Below, piece by piece: positions 16,163-23,943 of a stretch of DNA of 64,000 bases. Source of the DNA: Mogibacterium sp. (GTDB taxonomy: Bacteria; Bacillota; Clostridia; Peptostreptococcales; Anaerovoracaceae); contig JAFRCS010000015.1 of assembly GCA_017404265.1 (NCBI GenBank), forward strand, positions 1-64,000, in the 5' to 3' direction. The position numbers and the translations under genes were made by a program. Positions within the stretch are counted from its first letter, which is position 1. Every line of letters begins with the position of its first letter. The notes under the pieces were generated by a model. That model searched no databases. It saw only the letters and a list, made by a program, of their open reading frames with translations, and had not been told where the DNA came from.

Positions 16163-17173
16163 CTAGCCGAGCGATACCATGTGCTTCAGAGTTCTTACGA
16201 GCTGGCTTACATAGCTCATCTCGTTGTCGTACCATGATGTGACTCTAACCTCGAAGAGGTGGTCTGCGCACTTCATGACGAGAGTCTGTGTAGCGTCGAA
16301 GAGTGAGCCGTAGCTCATTCCGATGATGTCGCTGGAAACGATCTCTTCATCGCAGTATCCGTAGGATTCTGTAACTGCGGCCTTCATTACAGCGTTTACT
16401 TCTTCTGCTGTGATCGTGTCAGATTCATCCTTTACGATCGCGTCGAGAATCGTAATGGAGCCTGATGGAACAGGTACTCTCATGGCGTTTCCTGTAAGCT
16501 TGCCTGAAAGTTCAGGGATTACCAGACCGATGGCCTTGGCAGCGCCTGTACTGTTAGGAACGATGTTGACAGCGCCGGCTCTCGCTCTTCTGAGGTCGCC
16601 CTTTCTCTGCGGTCCGTCAAGGATCATCTGATCACCTGTATAAGCGTGGATGGTTGTCATGAATCCTGTCTGGATAGGCTTGTAATCATTGAGTGCCTTT
16701 GTCATAGGAGCAAGGCAGTTTGTTGTGCAGGAAGCACCGGATACGATGGTGTCTTCTTTTGTCAGGATGTCATGGTTTGTACCGTATACGATAGTAGGAA
16801 GATCATTGCCTGCAGGAGCAGAAATGATGACCTTCTTTGCGCCGGCATCAATGTGAGCCTGGCTCTTTGCTTTCGATGTATAGAAGCCTGTGCACTCGAG
16901 AACGATGTCTACGTCGAGATCTCCCCAAGGGAGCTTGCTGGCATCAGCCTCTGCGTAGATCTTGATCTTCTTGCCGTCTACGATGATACCATCCTCATCA
17001 GCTGCGACTTCAGCATCGAATTTCTTCTGAACGCTGTCATACTTCAGCAGATGTGCAAGCATCTTAGGGCTGGTAAGGTCATTGATCGCTACGACATCGA
17101 TGTCCTTGTCAGTGTAGATCTTTCTGAACGCCAGTCTTCCGATACGTCCGAATCCGTTGATTGCTACTCTCAT
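16163..17173 (-). CDS. gap: Glyceraldehyde-3-phosphate dehydrogenase, type I
   Basis: 336 residues. This glycolytic enzyme oxidises glyceraldehyde-3-phosphate with NAD+ and phosphate. It shows the N-terminal I-N-G-F-G-R-I-G-R Rossmann motif, catalytic C149 in [12 protein letters not shown], the catalytic histidine in H-A-Y-T-G-D-Q, and W-Y-D-N-E-x-x-Y near the end. The chosen start follows AAAGGAGG; an upstream in-frame extension of 14 codons covers the leader. Codon use is strongly biased, as expected for an abundant enzyme. It is monocistronic here: no pgk, tpi or eno lies nearby. A TATAAT lies near 17215 but its -35 is weak. Confidence 0.97.
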   Translation of the reverse strand: MRVAINGFGRIGRLAFRKIYTDKDIDVVAINDLTSPKMLAHLLKYDSVQKKFDAEVAADEDGIIVDGKKIKIYAEADASKLPWGDLDVDIVLECTGFYTSKAKSQAHIDAGAKKVIISAPAGNDLPTIVYGTNHDILTKEDTIVSGASCTTNCLAPMTKALNDYKPIQTGFMTTIHAYTGDQMILDGPQRKGDLRRARAGAVNIVPNSTGAAKAIGLVIPELSGKLTGNAMRVPVPSGSITILDAIVKDESDTITAEEVNAVMKAAVTESYGYCDEEIVSSDIIGMSYGSLFDATQTLVMKCADHLFEVRVTSWYDNEMSYVSQLVRTLKHMVSLG

Positions 17174-17300
17174 TATTCGATTCCTCCTTTGGATCATCAA
17201 GATCCTTGTGATCATTATAAAAAGCTGTGATTTGCTTACCGATTTATTTTACCATTACAAAGGCCCCTTACTCAACGAAAAGAACCAAAAATAGCAACAT

Positions 17301-17525
17301 TTATTCTCCAAGATCGCTGCGTATCACTTTGCCCAGGTTCCACACGTAAGCGGCCCTGCGCGCAGCTACTTTTCTGGACTCTTCATCGGTAAAAGCGAAT
17401 TCTCCTGTCTGAGAACCGCAGTCCATGCAGGTAACCGTCCAGCACCATCCGTTGCCGTCATCCAGCAGTCCCGCTCCGCCGCAATAAGGGCAGCCCGAAA
17501 GATCTATCTCGTCATATATATCCAT
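17301..17525 (-). CDS. Lar-type small zinc-ribbon protein
   Basis: 74 residues with C-P-Y-C-G-G-A-G near residue 13 and C-M-D-C-G near residue 36, followed by an A-A-x-R-A-A-Y-V-W-N-L motif. This is the layout of phage and plasmid restriction-alleviation (Lar) zinc ribbons (C-P-F-C-G-G ... C-x-x-C-G ... A-x-x-x-W-N). A strong AAGGAGAAGG site precedes the start. It lies 23 bases after mnmA on the same strand. Anti-restriction activity is not shown by similarity alone; many members are housekeeping-linked and of unknown function. Confidence 0.65.
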   Translation of the reverse strand: MDIYDEIDLSGCPYCGGAGLLDDGNGWCWTVTCMDCGSQTGEFAFTDEESRKVAARRAAYVWNLGKVIRSDLGE

Positions 17526-17548
17526 AACCCACCTTCTCCTTTGTTTTA

Positions 17549-18628
17549 TTATATATCCGGCTGTATAATGCCGCCGCCAATGACCCGTTTTTCGCTGTCA
17601 TAGAAGACCGCTGATTGTCCCGGGGCCGGCGCTTTGACCGGTTTATCAAACGCTACTGATATTGTATTATCGTCAATACGCTCAAGATATGCATCTGAAG
17701 CAGCGTGATGATACCTTATTTTAACAAAAGCCTTGATCTTTTCTCCTTTTTCAATGCCTTCAATCGACATGAAATCAAGATCCCTGACCAGGATGCGGCT
17801 TTTCATCACCGAATCCTCGTTACCAAGCACTACCGTGTTGTTCTCAGGATCTATGCGCTTTACATAAGCAGGATAACCCAACGCTATTCCAAGGCCCTTA
17901 CGCTGTCCCACAGTGTAATGGATTATTCCTTTATGCTTTCCGAGGACTTTGCCCTCCTCGTCGACGAAATCTCCCGGAGGAGGCAGTTTTCCTTCCACAT
18001 GCGCGTCTATGTAATCGGCATATCCACCGTCAAGTACAAAGCATATCTCCTGCGAGTCCTGTTTGTCTGCTACGTAAAGGCCTGCTTTTTTCGCGATCTC
18101 TCTAACTTCTTCCTTTGTGAGATCTGCAAGAGGCATGAGCGTCCGTGAAAGCTGTTCCTGGCTCAGCTGATAAAGCATGTATGTCTGGTCCTTTGCGGCA
18201 TAAGCAGCCTGCTTCACGGTATATCTGCCGCTTTCTGTCCTGACGATCCGCGCGTAATGTCCTGTAGCAACGTATTCAGCATTTATCTCGTCGGCAAATG
18301 ACAGCAGTCTCTCCCACTTGATATGTTTATTGCAGGCAACACACGGGTTCGGGGTCAGACCGCTTAGATATGCCTTCACGAACGGTTCCGTGACATGTTC
18401 TTTGAATTCGGGCAGGCTGTTCACATTGTAGAAAGGTATATCAAGCTGCATGGCCGTACGGCGGGCATCGCTTATGTCACAGCAGCGACTGTAAGCTCCG
18501 CTTTCAGCCTGCCATGTCCTGAGCGTCACGCCTATCACCTGATAGCCCTGCTTTTTAAGCAAATATGCAGCGACCGCGCTGTCGACTCCGCCGGAGAGTC
18601 CTACTACTACTCTTGAAATACCGCCCAC
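17549..18628 (-). CDS. mnmA: tRNA 2-thiouridine(34) synthase MnmA
   Basis: 359 residues. MnmA thiolates U34 in the anticodon of tRNA-Lys, Glu and Gln using ATP and sulfur passed from a desulfurase. It has the PP-loop G-L-S-G-G-V-D-S-A (10-18), the catalytic cysteine in N-P-C-V-A-C-N (C96/C99), the partner C196 in Q-E-I-C-F-V, and the C-terminal beta-barrel with F-Y-D. A desulfurase partner is not adjacent, but a desulfurase-like gene sits at 13332. Confidence 0.97.
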   Translation of the reverse strand: MGGISRVVVGLSGGVDSAVAAYLLKKQGYQVIGVTLRTWQAESGAYSRCCDISDARRTAMQLDIPFYNVNSLPEFKEHVTEPFVKAYLSGLTPNPCVACNKHIKWERLLSFADEINAEYVATGHYARIVRTESGRYTVKQAAYAAKDQTYMLYQLSQEQLSRTLMPLADLTKEEVREIAKKAGLYVADKQDSQEICFVLDGGYADYIDAHVEGKLPPPGDFVDEEGKVLGKHKGIIHYTVGQRKGLGIALGYPAYVKRIDPENNTVVLGNEDSVMKSRILVRDLDFMSIEGIEKGEKIKAFVKIRYHHAASDAYLERIDDNTISVAFDKPVKAPAPGQSAVFYDSEKRVIGGGIIQPDI

Positions 18629-18679
18629 CTGCTTTCAAAATAACATCTTCCGTATTTTACCACATACTCATGTTCAGAC

Positions 18680-18712
18680 AAAATAAGATCCCCGCATTTC
18701 TGCGGGGATCAG
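18680..18712 (-). terminator. Intrinsic terminator after the PG-binding-repeat gene
   Basis: GATCCCCGCA and TGCGGGGATC (18687-18710) form a ten-pair stem; on the minus strand it is followed by TTATTTTG. Confidence 0.85.
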
Positions 18713-18732
18713 GTCAGCAATTATTGAAGCTT

Positions 18733-19209
18733 TTAGAAACCGAGCTCCTTGTTGATCCATGTCTGGAATGCCTTGAATGTCTCAGGGCCTGCTACTCCGT
18801 CAACTGTAACGCCGAGGAACTTCTGAAGAGCCTTGGATGTCTCTGTTCCCCAGATTCCGTCCTCTGCAGCACCAACCTTCTTCTGGATGGCCTTGATCGT
18901 CTCAGGTCCGCAAATTCCGTCCTCTGCTACGCCGAGAATATGCTGAGCAGCCTTGATGGAGAGAGGGCCCCATTTGCCGTCAACGTCAAGCTTGAATGCC
19001 TCGTTAGCTGCGAGCTTTTCCTCAACGGCCTTCTTGACCTCAGCTACCTTTGCTTCCTGCTGCTTCTTTACTTCAGCCATGTTTTTCTCAAAGGCTGCCT
19101 TTTTTTCTGCTGCGGCTTTTTCAGCTGCTGCCTTTACCTCTGCTGCCTTGGCTTCAGCTTCTGCTTTTACCTTGGCTTCCTTACCTGTGATCTTGTCAAA
19201 AATACCCAT
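18733..19209 (-). CDS. Coiled-coil protein with four peptidoglycan-binding-like repeats
   Basis: 158 residues. Residues 9-70 are an Ala/Lys/Glu-rich helix (probable coiled coil) and residues 75-152 hold four units of about 20 residues with the pattern D-G-x-x-G-P-x-T-x-K-A-x-Q, as in PG_binding_1 domains. There is no signal peptide, transmembrane helix or LPxTG, which is odd for a wall-binding domain. A near-consensus promoter, AAGGAGTG ribosome site and strongly biased codons suggest high expression, and it has its own terminator. The role is unknown; it could be an intracellular protein using the fold for other contacts, or be exported by a non-classical route. Confidence 0.8.
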   Translation of the reverse strand: MGIFDKITGKEAKVKAEAEAKAAEVKAAAEKAAAEKKAAFEKNMAEVKKQQEAKVAEVKKAVEEKLAANEAFKLDVDGKWGPLSIKAAQHILGVAEDGICGPETIKAIQKKVGAAEDGIWGTETSKALQKFLGVTVDGVAGPETFKAFQTWINKELGF

Positions 19210-19269
19210 ATTACACTCCTTTTCTGTATGCCTTTTTCAGGCACAAAGCTACAATTGCTTAACATATTC

Positions 19270-19298
19270 ATTATAGATTTAAACCAATAATCGGTCAA
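19270..19298 (-). promoter_or_regulatory. Strong promoter of the PG-binding-repeat gene
   Basis: Minus strand TTGACC (19293-19298), 17-base spacer, TATAAT (19270-19275), 61 bases before the start codon. A short GCCT/AGGC hairpin lies in the leader near 19227-19243. Confidence 0.82.
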
Positions 19299-19312
19299 TC
19301 GATAATCGGTAT

Positions 19313-20077
19313 TTACTCCGCAGTGCCAAGTGTTATCCTGACACAGTTGGGCTTATCAAAGTCTTTTGTACCCATTCCGCGGCCTTCTGACTCGATGGTC
19401 ATAGGCGGCATGTCTCCGTATCCATCAGCAAAGTACCTGAGAAGAGCCGCTCCGGTAGGAGTGCAGAGCTCGCTCTTAACGTCCCCGGAGTAATAAGGAA
19501 TGCCTTCAAGTATGAACGCAGTCGCAGGAGCCGGCACCGGAAGGATGCCGTGCGCGCTTTTGACTGTACCTCCGCCTACGTTCACCGGAGACGCTGTGAC
19601 ACGCTCCGCTCCGCCCAGGTCCATGAGCATGCATACAGCGCTCACGTCAGCGATCGCGTCCATGGCCCCCACCTCGTGGAAGTGGACTTCTGCGACAGGC
19701 AATCCGTGCGCCTTGCTTTCGGCATCCGCGATGATCTTATATACGTTCATCACATCGTCTCTGACCTTTTCGGACAATCCCTCAAGATCGTTTACGATAC
19801 GTTCGATTTCCGCCATGCCCCGGTGTTCATGATGATGGTGGGCATCATGGCCATGCGCGTGCCCTTCCTCTTCTCCATGTACTTTCACCCGGATATGCGT
19901 GCCGCTCACTCCGCATTTTACGGAAGGTTCAGCTTCCACTGATACGCCCGGGATGCCCAGTCTGTTGAGCGCTTCAACAAAGCCATCACGTTCATTGGCA
20001 GGGAGCAGTTCAAGCAGCGCAGCCGAGAGCATGTCGCCCGCGGCTCCCATGCTGCAGTCGATGTACATCACTCTCAT
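19313..20077 (-). CDS. larC1: Nickel-pincer cofactor protein LarC, N-terminal part only (LarC1)
   Basis: 254 residues matching the first part of LarC: start Y-I-D-C-S-M-G-A-A-G-D-M, a His-rich nickel-type stretch H-G-H-D-A-H-H-H-H-E-H near 75-85, the E-V-H-F-H-E-V-G-A-M-D-A-I-A-D motif, and P-V-P-A-P-A-T near 180. Complete LarC is about 400-430 residues; the C-terminal LarC2 domain, which binds nickel and uses CTP, is absent. In Lactiplantibacillus larC1 and larC2 are joined by a programmed frameshift. Here the 100 bases after the stop hold only the promoter of the next gene, with no larC2-like sequence. The start overlaps the end of larB by 4 bases. Either larC2 lies elsewhere or the pathway is altered. 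Confidence 0.85.
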   Translation of the reverse strand: MRVMYIDCSMGAAGDMLSAALLELLPANERDGFVEALNRLGIPGVSVEAEPSVKCGVSGTHIRVKVHGEEEGHAHGHDAHHHHEHRGMAEIERIVNDLEGLSEKVRDDVMNVYKIIADAESKAHGLPVAEVHFHEVGAMDAIADVSAVCMLMDLGGAERVTASPVNVGGGTVKSAHGILPVPAPATAFILEGIPYYSGDVKSELCTPTGAALLRYFADGYGDMPPMTIESEGRGMGTKDFDKPNCVRITLGTAE

Positions 20078-20829
20078 TTTTTAGCCTCCATGTGGTTTAT
20101 GCGGCTCGCCATGTAGCCCGCTCCGAACCCGTTGTCTATGTTTACGCAGGCAACGCCGCTCGCACATGAATTGAGCATCGAAAGAAGAGCGGACAGACCG
20201 CCGAACGAAGCTCCGTAGCCCACGCTTGTAGGTACGGCTATGATAGGGCAATCCGCAAGGCCTCCCACCACGCTCGCGAGAGCACCTTCCATTCCGGCTA
20301 CCGTGATGATGACAGAAGCATTCATTATGTATTCTTTATTTGCGAGCAGCCTGTGTATGCCGGCTACTCCCACATCGTAGAGTCTGACAACTTCATTGCC
20401 CAGCGTCTCAGCGGTTATCGCAGCTTCCTCAGCGACAGGTATGTCGCTGGTTCCGCCGGTGGCGATAACTATACGTCCAATGCCATCCGGCTCAGGCTTT
20501 TTGCCCACTACAGCCAGGCGCGCTTCCTTGCTGTAGTCTATTTTGTGGTGCTCAGCGAGAGCCTCGGCCTTTTTCTCATCAAGCCTTGTTACAAGAATAG
20601 GCTCCTGCTGCTTTCTGACCATGGCATCCACTATCCCAATGATCTGTTCTGCCGTCTTGCCTTCACCATAAATGACTTCAGCGGAACCCTGCCTGACTCT
20701 GCGATGCAGATCGAGCTTGGCATAACCGATGTCCTCAAACGGTTCTATTTTTAAACGCTCCAGCGCTTCTTCGGCTTTTATTTTGCCTTCTTCCAGTGCT
20801 TTGAGCACTTCCTTGATGTTACTGTTCAT
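20074..20829 (-). CDS. larB: LarB, pyridinium-3,5-biscarboxylic acid mononucleotide synthase
   Basis: 251 residues. LarB carboxylates and hydrolyses nicotinic acid adenine dinucleotide in the first step of nickel-pincer cofactor synthesis. It has the PurE-like C-terminal region: I-A-T-G-G-T-S-D-I-P-V-A-E-E-A, G-V-A-G-I-H-R-L, V-A-G-M-E-G-A-L-A-S-V-V-G-G-L, and a cysteine in the A-S-G-V-A-C-V-N-I-D-N-G-F-G-A-G segment. It follows ykvI by 3 bases and overlaps larC1. No lactate racemase (larA) or larE is in the window. Confidence 0.93.
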   Translation of the reverse strand: MNSNIKEVLKALEEGKIKAEEALERLKIEPFEDIGYAKLDLHRRVRQGSAEVIYGEGKTAEQIIGIVDAMVRKQQEPILVTRLDEKKAEALAEHHKIDYSKEARLAVVGKKPEPDGIGRIVIATGGTSDIPVAEEAAITAETLGNEVVRLYDVGVAGIHRLLANKEYIMNASVIITVAGMEGALASVVGGLADCPIIAVPTSVGYGASFGGLSALLSMLNSCASGVACVNIDNGFGAGYMASRINHMEAKK

Positions 20830-20832
20830 TTA

Positions 20833-21891
20833 TTATCCCCTGCTTTCCCTTTTTCTGATTATCTCTCTTGAGAAGTTGATGATTATAAGGAATATGAATA
20901 CGATGCCTATGTATCCCTGCGCCGGATACAGGAATTCGACCAGTTTCTTGAATCCCGTGAGTCCAAGCAGAAATCCCGCTGTGGCACCACCGATTATTAT
21001 CCATTTCTTGTACCTGCCCGATCTCAGCTTGGTGCTGAATCCGTAGTATGTGCTGGCTCCAGTAGAGTATACCGCTCCATAGAGTATCACAGCGTAGATG
21101 ATGCTTAGAGCAGGCGACAGTCTCCCGGCAAAACCAAGCATCGGAAGATCGAGGCCCGAGCTGAACGCCATATCTGTCAGCAGAGCTTTGAGCAGGAGTA
21201 TCGTGAGTACTCCAAGGCAAAGCGCTCCGGAGATGGCTCCGACATAAGCATTTTTGCCGTCCTTGGCATTGATGGCCGAGTTGCCTGACATGGTAGTCAT
21301 CCCCAGCGTGTTGTATGCCATGAATACCAGGGCGGATGCCGGCCAGTTTGGCGACATGCGTCCCGGCTGATAACCCTCAACTGCTCCGCTCTGCGGGAAG
21401 TCCGCTCGTATGGTCAGGATTATCGTAATAATGCCGACCATGAACAGCACAGGCACCATCAGTCTGAACACCTTCGATACCCTTTCGAAGTCGCCCAGCA
21501 CAGTGATCACGCAAAGCAGCGCTATTATGATGCCTCCGATGACCTTGCTGATGCCGAACTGCTGGTTCAGAAGCGATCCTCCGGCCGCGGTCATGGCGAT
21601 TATCATGGAATAATAGATCGACGCCAGCACCCAGCCTATGACCTCATCTATGATCTTGTTGTCAAATGGGGAGATAAGCCTGCCGAGGTCTGCTGTCCCT
21701 TTGCTCCTTGCGATATATGTGAGCATACAGGCGATGATAACGAAGCAAAGGGTGCTCGCAGCGGCTCCGTAATAGCCCCTGTTTCCGAATACCCCAAAAA
21801 ACTGCCAGCACTCGCGTCCCGATGCGAATCCGGCGCCCATTATCACGCCTATATATAAACTAGTTATCTCTATCCAGCTGAGTTTTTTCAT
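20833..21891 (-). CDS. YkvI-family membrane transporter
   Basis: 352 residues, about ten hydrophobic helices. The start S-L-Y-I-G-V-I-M-G-A-G-F-A-S-G-R-E matches the YkvI group of the APC/LeuT-like transporter superfamily, in which the unwound first helix carries a G-A-G-F-A-S-G motif. The substrate is unknown; amino acids or organic ions are likely for the fold. It is tightly linked to larB (3-base gap), which hints at a function tied to that cofactor or its user enzyme. No Shine-Dalgarno is visible: only GATCT separates a terminator U-run from the ATG. Confidence 0.8.
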   Translation of the reverse strand: MKKLSWIEITSLYIGVIMGAGFASGRECWQFFGVFGNRGYYGAAASTLCFVIIACMLTYIARSKGTADLGRLISPFDNKIIDEVIGWVLASIYYSMIIAMTAAGGSLLNQQFGISKVIGGIIIALLCVITVLGDFERVSKVFRLMVPVLFMVGIITIILTIRADFPQSGAVEGYQPGRMSPNWPASALVFMAYNTLGMTTMSGNSAINAKDGKNAYVGAISGALCLGVLTILLLKALLTDMAFSSGLDLPMLGFAGRLSPALSIIYAVILYGAVYSTGASTYYGFSTKLRSGRYKKWIIIGGATAGFLLGLTGFKKLVEFLYPAQGYIGIVFIFLIIINFSREIIRKRESRG

Positions 21892-21895
21892 AGAT

Positions 21896-21932
21896 CAAAA
21901 AACGTGGTAAACCCGTGTTTCAAGTTTACCAC
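21896..21932 (-). terminator. Terminator/attenuator between aminopeptidase and ykvI
   Basis: GTGGTAAAC (21904-21912) pairs with GTTTACCAC (21924-21932), followed on the minus strand by GTTTTTTG and, 5 bases later, the ykvI ATG. It ends the aminopeptidase transcript or acts as an attenuator for ykvI-larB-larC1. Confidence 0.75.
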
Positions 21933-21986
21933 ATTTCTTTCTGTTTCAATATTCAAAGTTGAGGTCTGTAAACTGCGGCGGCTTTT

Positions 21987-23219
21987 CTAAAATACGAATT
22001 TGCCGTTCCTGAACACAGGGATCTCTTTACCTTCATGAGTTATGCCGGTTATCTCAAGATCAGCGGAGCCGACCATGAAGTCGATATGTGTCATGGAAGA
22101 GTTGACACCCTTCGCCTTGAATTCCTCCTCGGTCATGGTATCGACTCCCTCTATGCAAGGATATGCCTCACCGAAAGCGAAGTGGCATGCAGCGTTCTCA
22201 TCAAACAGAGTGTTGAGGAAGAGCACACCTGACTTGTTGATCGGTGAATCATAAGGAACAAGAGCGACCTCTCCGAAATATGAAGCTCCCTCATCGACAG
22301 AGATTGCTTCCTTCAGGATATCCTCGCCTTTCTCTGCGTGTACCTCGATGATCTTGCCGTCCTTTACCTTGAAGCTGAATCCATCGACTATGGAACCATT
22401 GAGACTGAGCGGCTTGGTTGCAACAAGAGTGCCATTCATCGTACGTCTGTCAGGAACCGTGAATACTTCTTCTGTAGGGATGTTGGCAGCAAACATGGTG
22501 CCGTTAGGTCCCTTCTCCTCTCCGCCGGTCCAGATATGTCCTTCCGCAAGATCTAGAGTCACATCAGTACCTATGGAGTTTTTGTACTTCAGTGTCTTGA
22601 ACCTGTATCCGTTCATGATGTCGACGTGTCTTTTTATCTCATCGACATGGTCTTTCCAGTTTTTGATGGCATCGCCTCCGTCGACTCTGCAGGCTTTCAG
22701 GATCTCTTCCCATAGCCTTTCGACTGCGTCATCTTCACTGAGTTCAGGAAAAACAGCTTTGGCCCACGCTTTTGATGGTACCGAGCATACAGTCCACGGA
22801 CACTCACTCCTCATCATCCTCTTACGATAAGCTTCGAGAGGTTTTGCGGCACTTTTCTGTGCTCTCGTGATACGGTCAGGGTCTACGCCATTCAGGAGTT
22901 CCGGATCATCAGCGTCTATGTGCAGAAAAGCAGCTCCTTCTTCAGACAGAGTGTTACGGAAATCTACATACCACGAGTCGACCTTGTCAAACACTTCATC
23001 AGCGGCGCGCAGGTACTTCATGCGCTTGAGCTCTTCATCTACCCACCACATTACTACTTCTTTACAGCCCGCGTCATACGCTACTGAAGCGCAGAGTCTC
23101 GCGAAATCAGCATTTTCTATGTTGCATGTGATAACCAGTCTCTGCCCCTTCTGAATATTCATGCAAGATCTTACAACAAGTTCAGCATAGTCCCTCTTAA
23201 GTTTTTCCAGTTCAGCCAT
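21987..23219 (-). CDS. M29 family aminopeptidase
   Basis: 410 residues from the chosen start. M29 enzymes (aminopeptidase T, AmpS, PepS) are cytosolic dinuclear-metal exopeptidases. Visible metal-site segments are G-G-E-E-K-G-P-N-G-T, T-E-E-V-F-T-V-P, F-G-E-V-A-L-V-P, C-H-F-A-F-G-E-A-Y and the C-terminal H-I-D-F-M-V-G-S-A-D-L-E-I. ATG 23219 (start M-A-E-L-E-K) fits the family; GAAAGGA lies about 14 bases upstream, rather far. A TTG at 23261 would add 14 Asn-rich residues. The terminator 21896-21932 follows it. Confidence 0.88.
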   Translation of the reverse strand: MAELEKLKRDYAELVVRSCMNIQKGQRLVITCNIENADFARLCASVAYDAGCKEVVMWWVDEELKRMKYLRAADEVFDKVDSWYVDFRNTLSEEGAAFLHIDADDPELLNGVDPDRITRAQKSAAKPLEAYRKRMMRSECPWTVCSVPSKAWAKAVFPELSEDDAVERLWEEILKACRVDGGDAIKNWKDHVDEIKRHVDIMNGYRFKTLKYKNSIGTDVTLDLAEGHIWTGGEEKGPNGTMFAANIPTEEVFTVPDRRTMNGTLVATKPLSLNGSIVDGFSFKVKDGKIIEVHAEKGEDILKEAISVDEGASYFGEVALVPYDSPINKSGVLFLNTLFDENAACHFAFGEAYPCIEGVDTMTEEEFKAKGVNSSMTHIDFMVGSADLEITGITHEGKEIPVFRNGKFVF

Positions 23220-23265
23220 TACGTTATTATTATTCCTTTCAAGTGATAATTTATTATTCAAATGA

Positions 23266-23931
23266 CTACAGTGCAGTGCTTATTACTATAAGCAGCAGTC
23301 CCGTAAAGTACGTCAGGCTGTTGAACCTAACAAGCCATTTGTTGTTATTGAAAACATATCTGTACAGATTCAGATCGATATCCGAGACCATAAACAGGAA
23401 CGAGCCGAGACCCATAAGCGAGTAATTTGTCCCCGGCATCATCAGCATGAGAGCAAGTCCTGTTATGCCGTGCATGAATATCGATGAAAGATAGAATGTC
23501 ATAGGCCAGCGCATCTTGCCCATTTTGATCTTATCCGGCCAGCGGCCGCTGGCAAATATGACAAAAGCAAGCATAACAGCCGCCACGATATAAGTCCAGG
23601 CAAAATCCCTGAACCCGTATCCTCCGCGGTCCACAAGCACTATCTGCTCATACAGTACGAAGCATATGTTGCCCGCTAGGAAGAAATCGCCTCCTCTGCC
23701 GAAGTCAAATACCAGAAAGATATCCCCCAGCCACGCGAGTATCAGCGCTGCCATCAGAAGCGTCTGATAGCTTGCAAAATCATACCTTTTGAAGAAGACC
23801 ACGATGGCAAACACCAGGTACATGGTTGCCATCAGATATTTGTTTATTGCTCTGGCTTTTATATTTCCCGATGTTCTGGTCTTGAAATAGCAGCACAGAG
23901 CCAACAGGTATATTACTATAAAAACGGTCAT
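23266..23931 (-). CDS. YhhN family (lysoplasmalogenase-like) membrane protein
   Basis: About 221 residues, eight hydrophobic helices. The W-L-G-D-I-F-L-V motif, then F-x-A-G-N-I-C-F-V-L-Y, then V-S-D-I-D-L-N after the sixth helix are the conserved acidic positions of the YhhN/TMEM86 family. Members hydrolyse the vinyl-ether bond of lysoplasmalogens; some have other lipid hydrolase roles. The start is placed at 23931, where AAGGGAG is 8 bases upstream; the ATG two codons before would have almost no spacing. It lies 12 bases after the ferredoxin-reductase-like gene, in what looks like a lipid-related operon. Confidence 0.75.
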   Translation of the reverse strand: MTVFIVIYLLALCCYFKTRTSGNIKARAINKYLMATMYLVFAIVVFFKRYDFASYQTLLMAALILAWLGDIFLVFDFGRGGDFFLAGNICFVLYEQIVLVDRGGYGFRDFAWTYIVAAVMLAFVIFASGRWPDKIKMGKMRWPMTFYLSSIFMHGITGLALMLMMPGTNYSLMGLGSFLFMVSDIDLNLYRYVFNNNKWLVRFNSLTYFTGLLLIVISTAL

Positions 23932-23943
23932 TTTCATACTCCC

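Noticed and set aside
19210..19312. Programmed frameshift joining larC1 to larC2
   Set aside because: The bases after the larC1 stop contain a promoter and leader of the next gene; no larC2-like residues appear in any frame.
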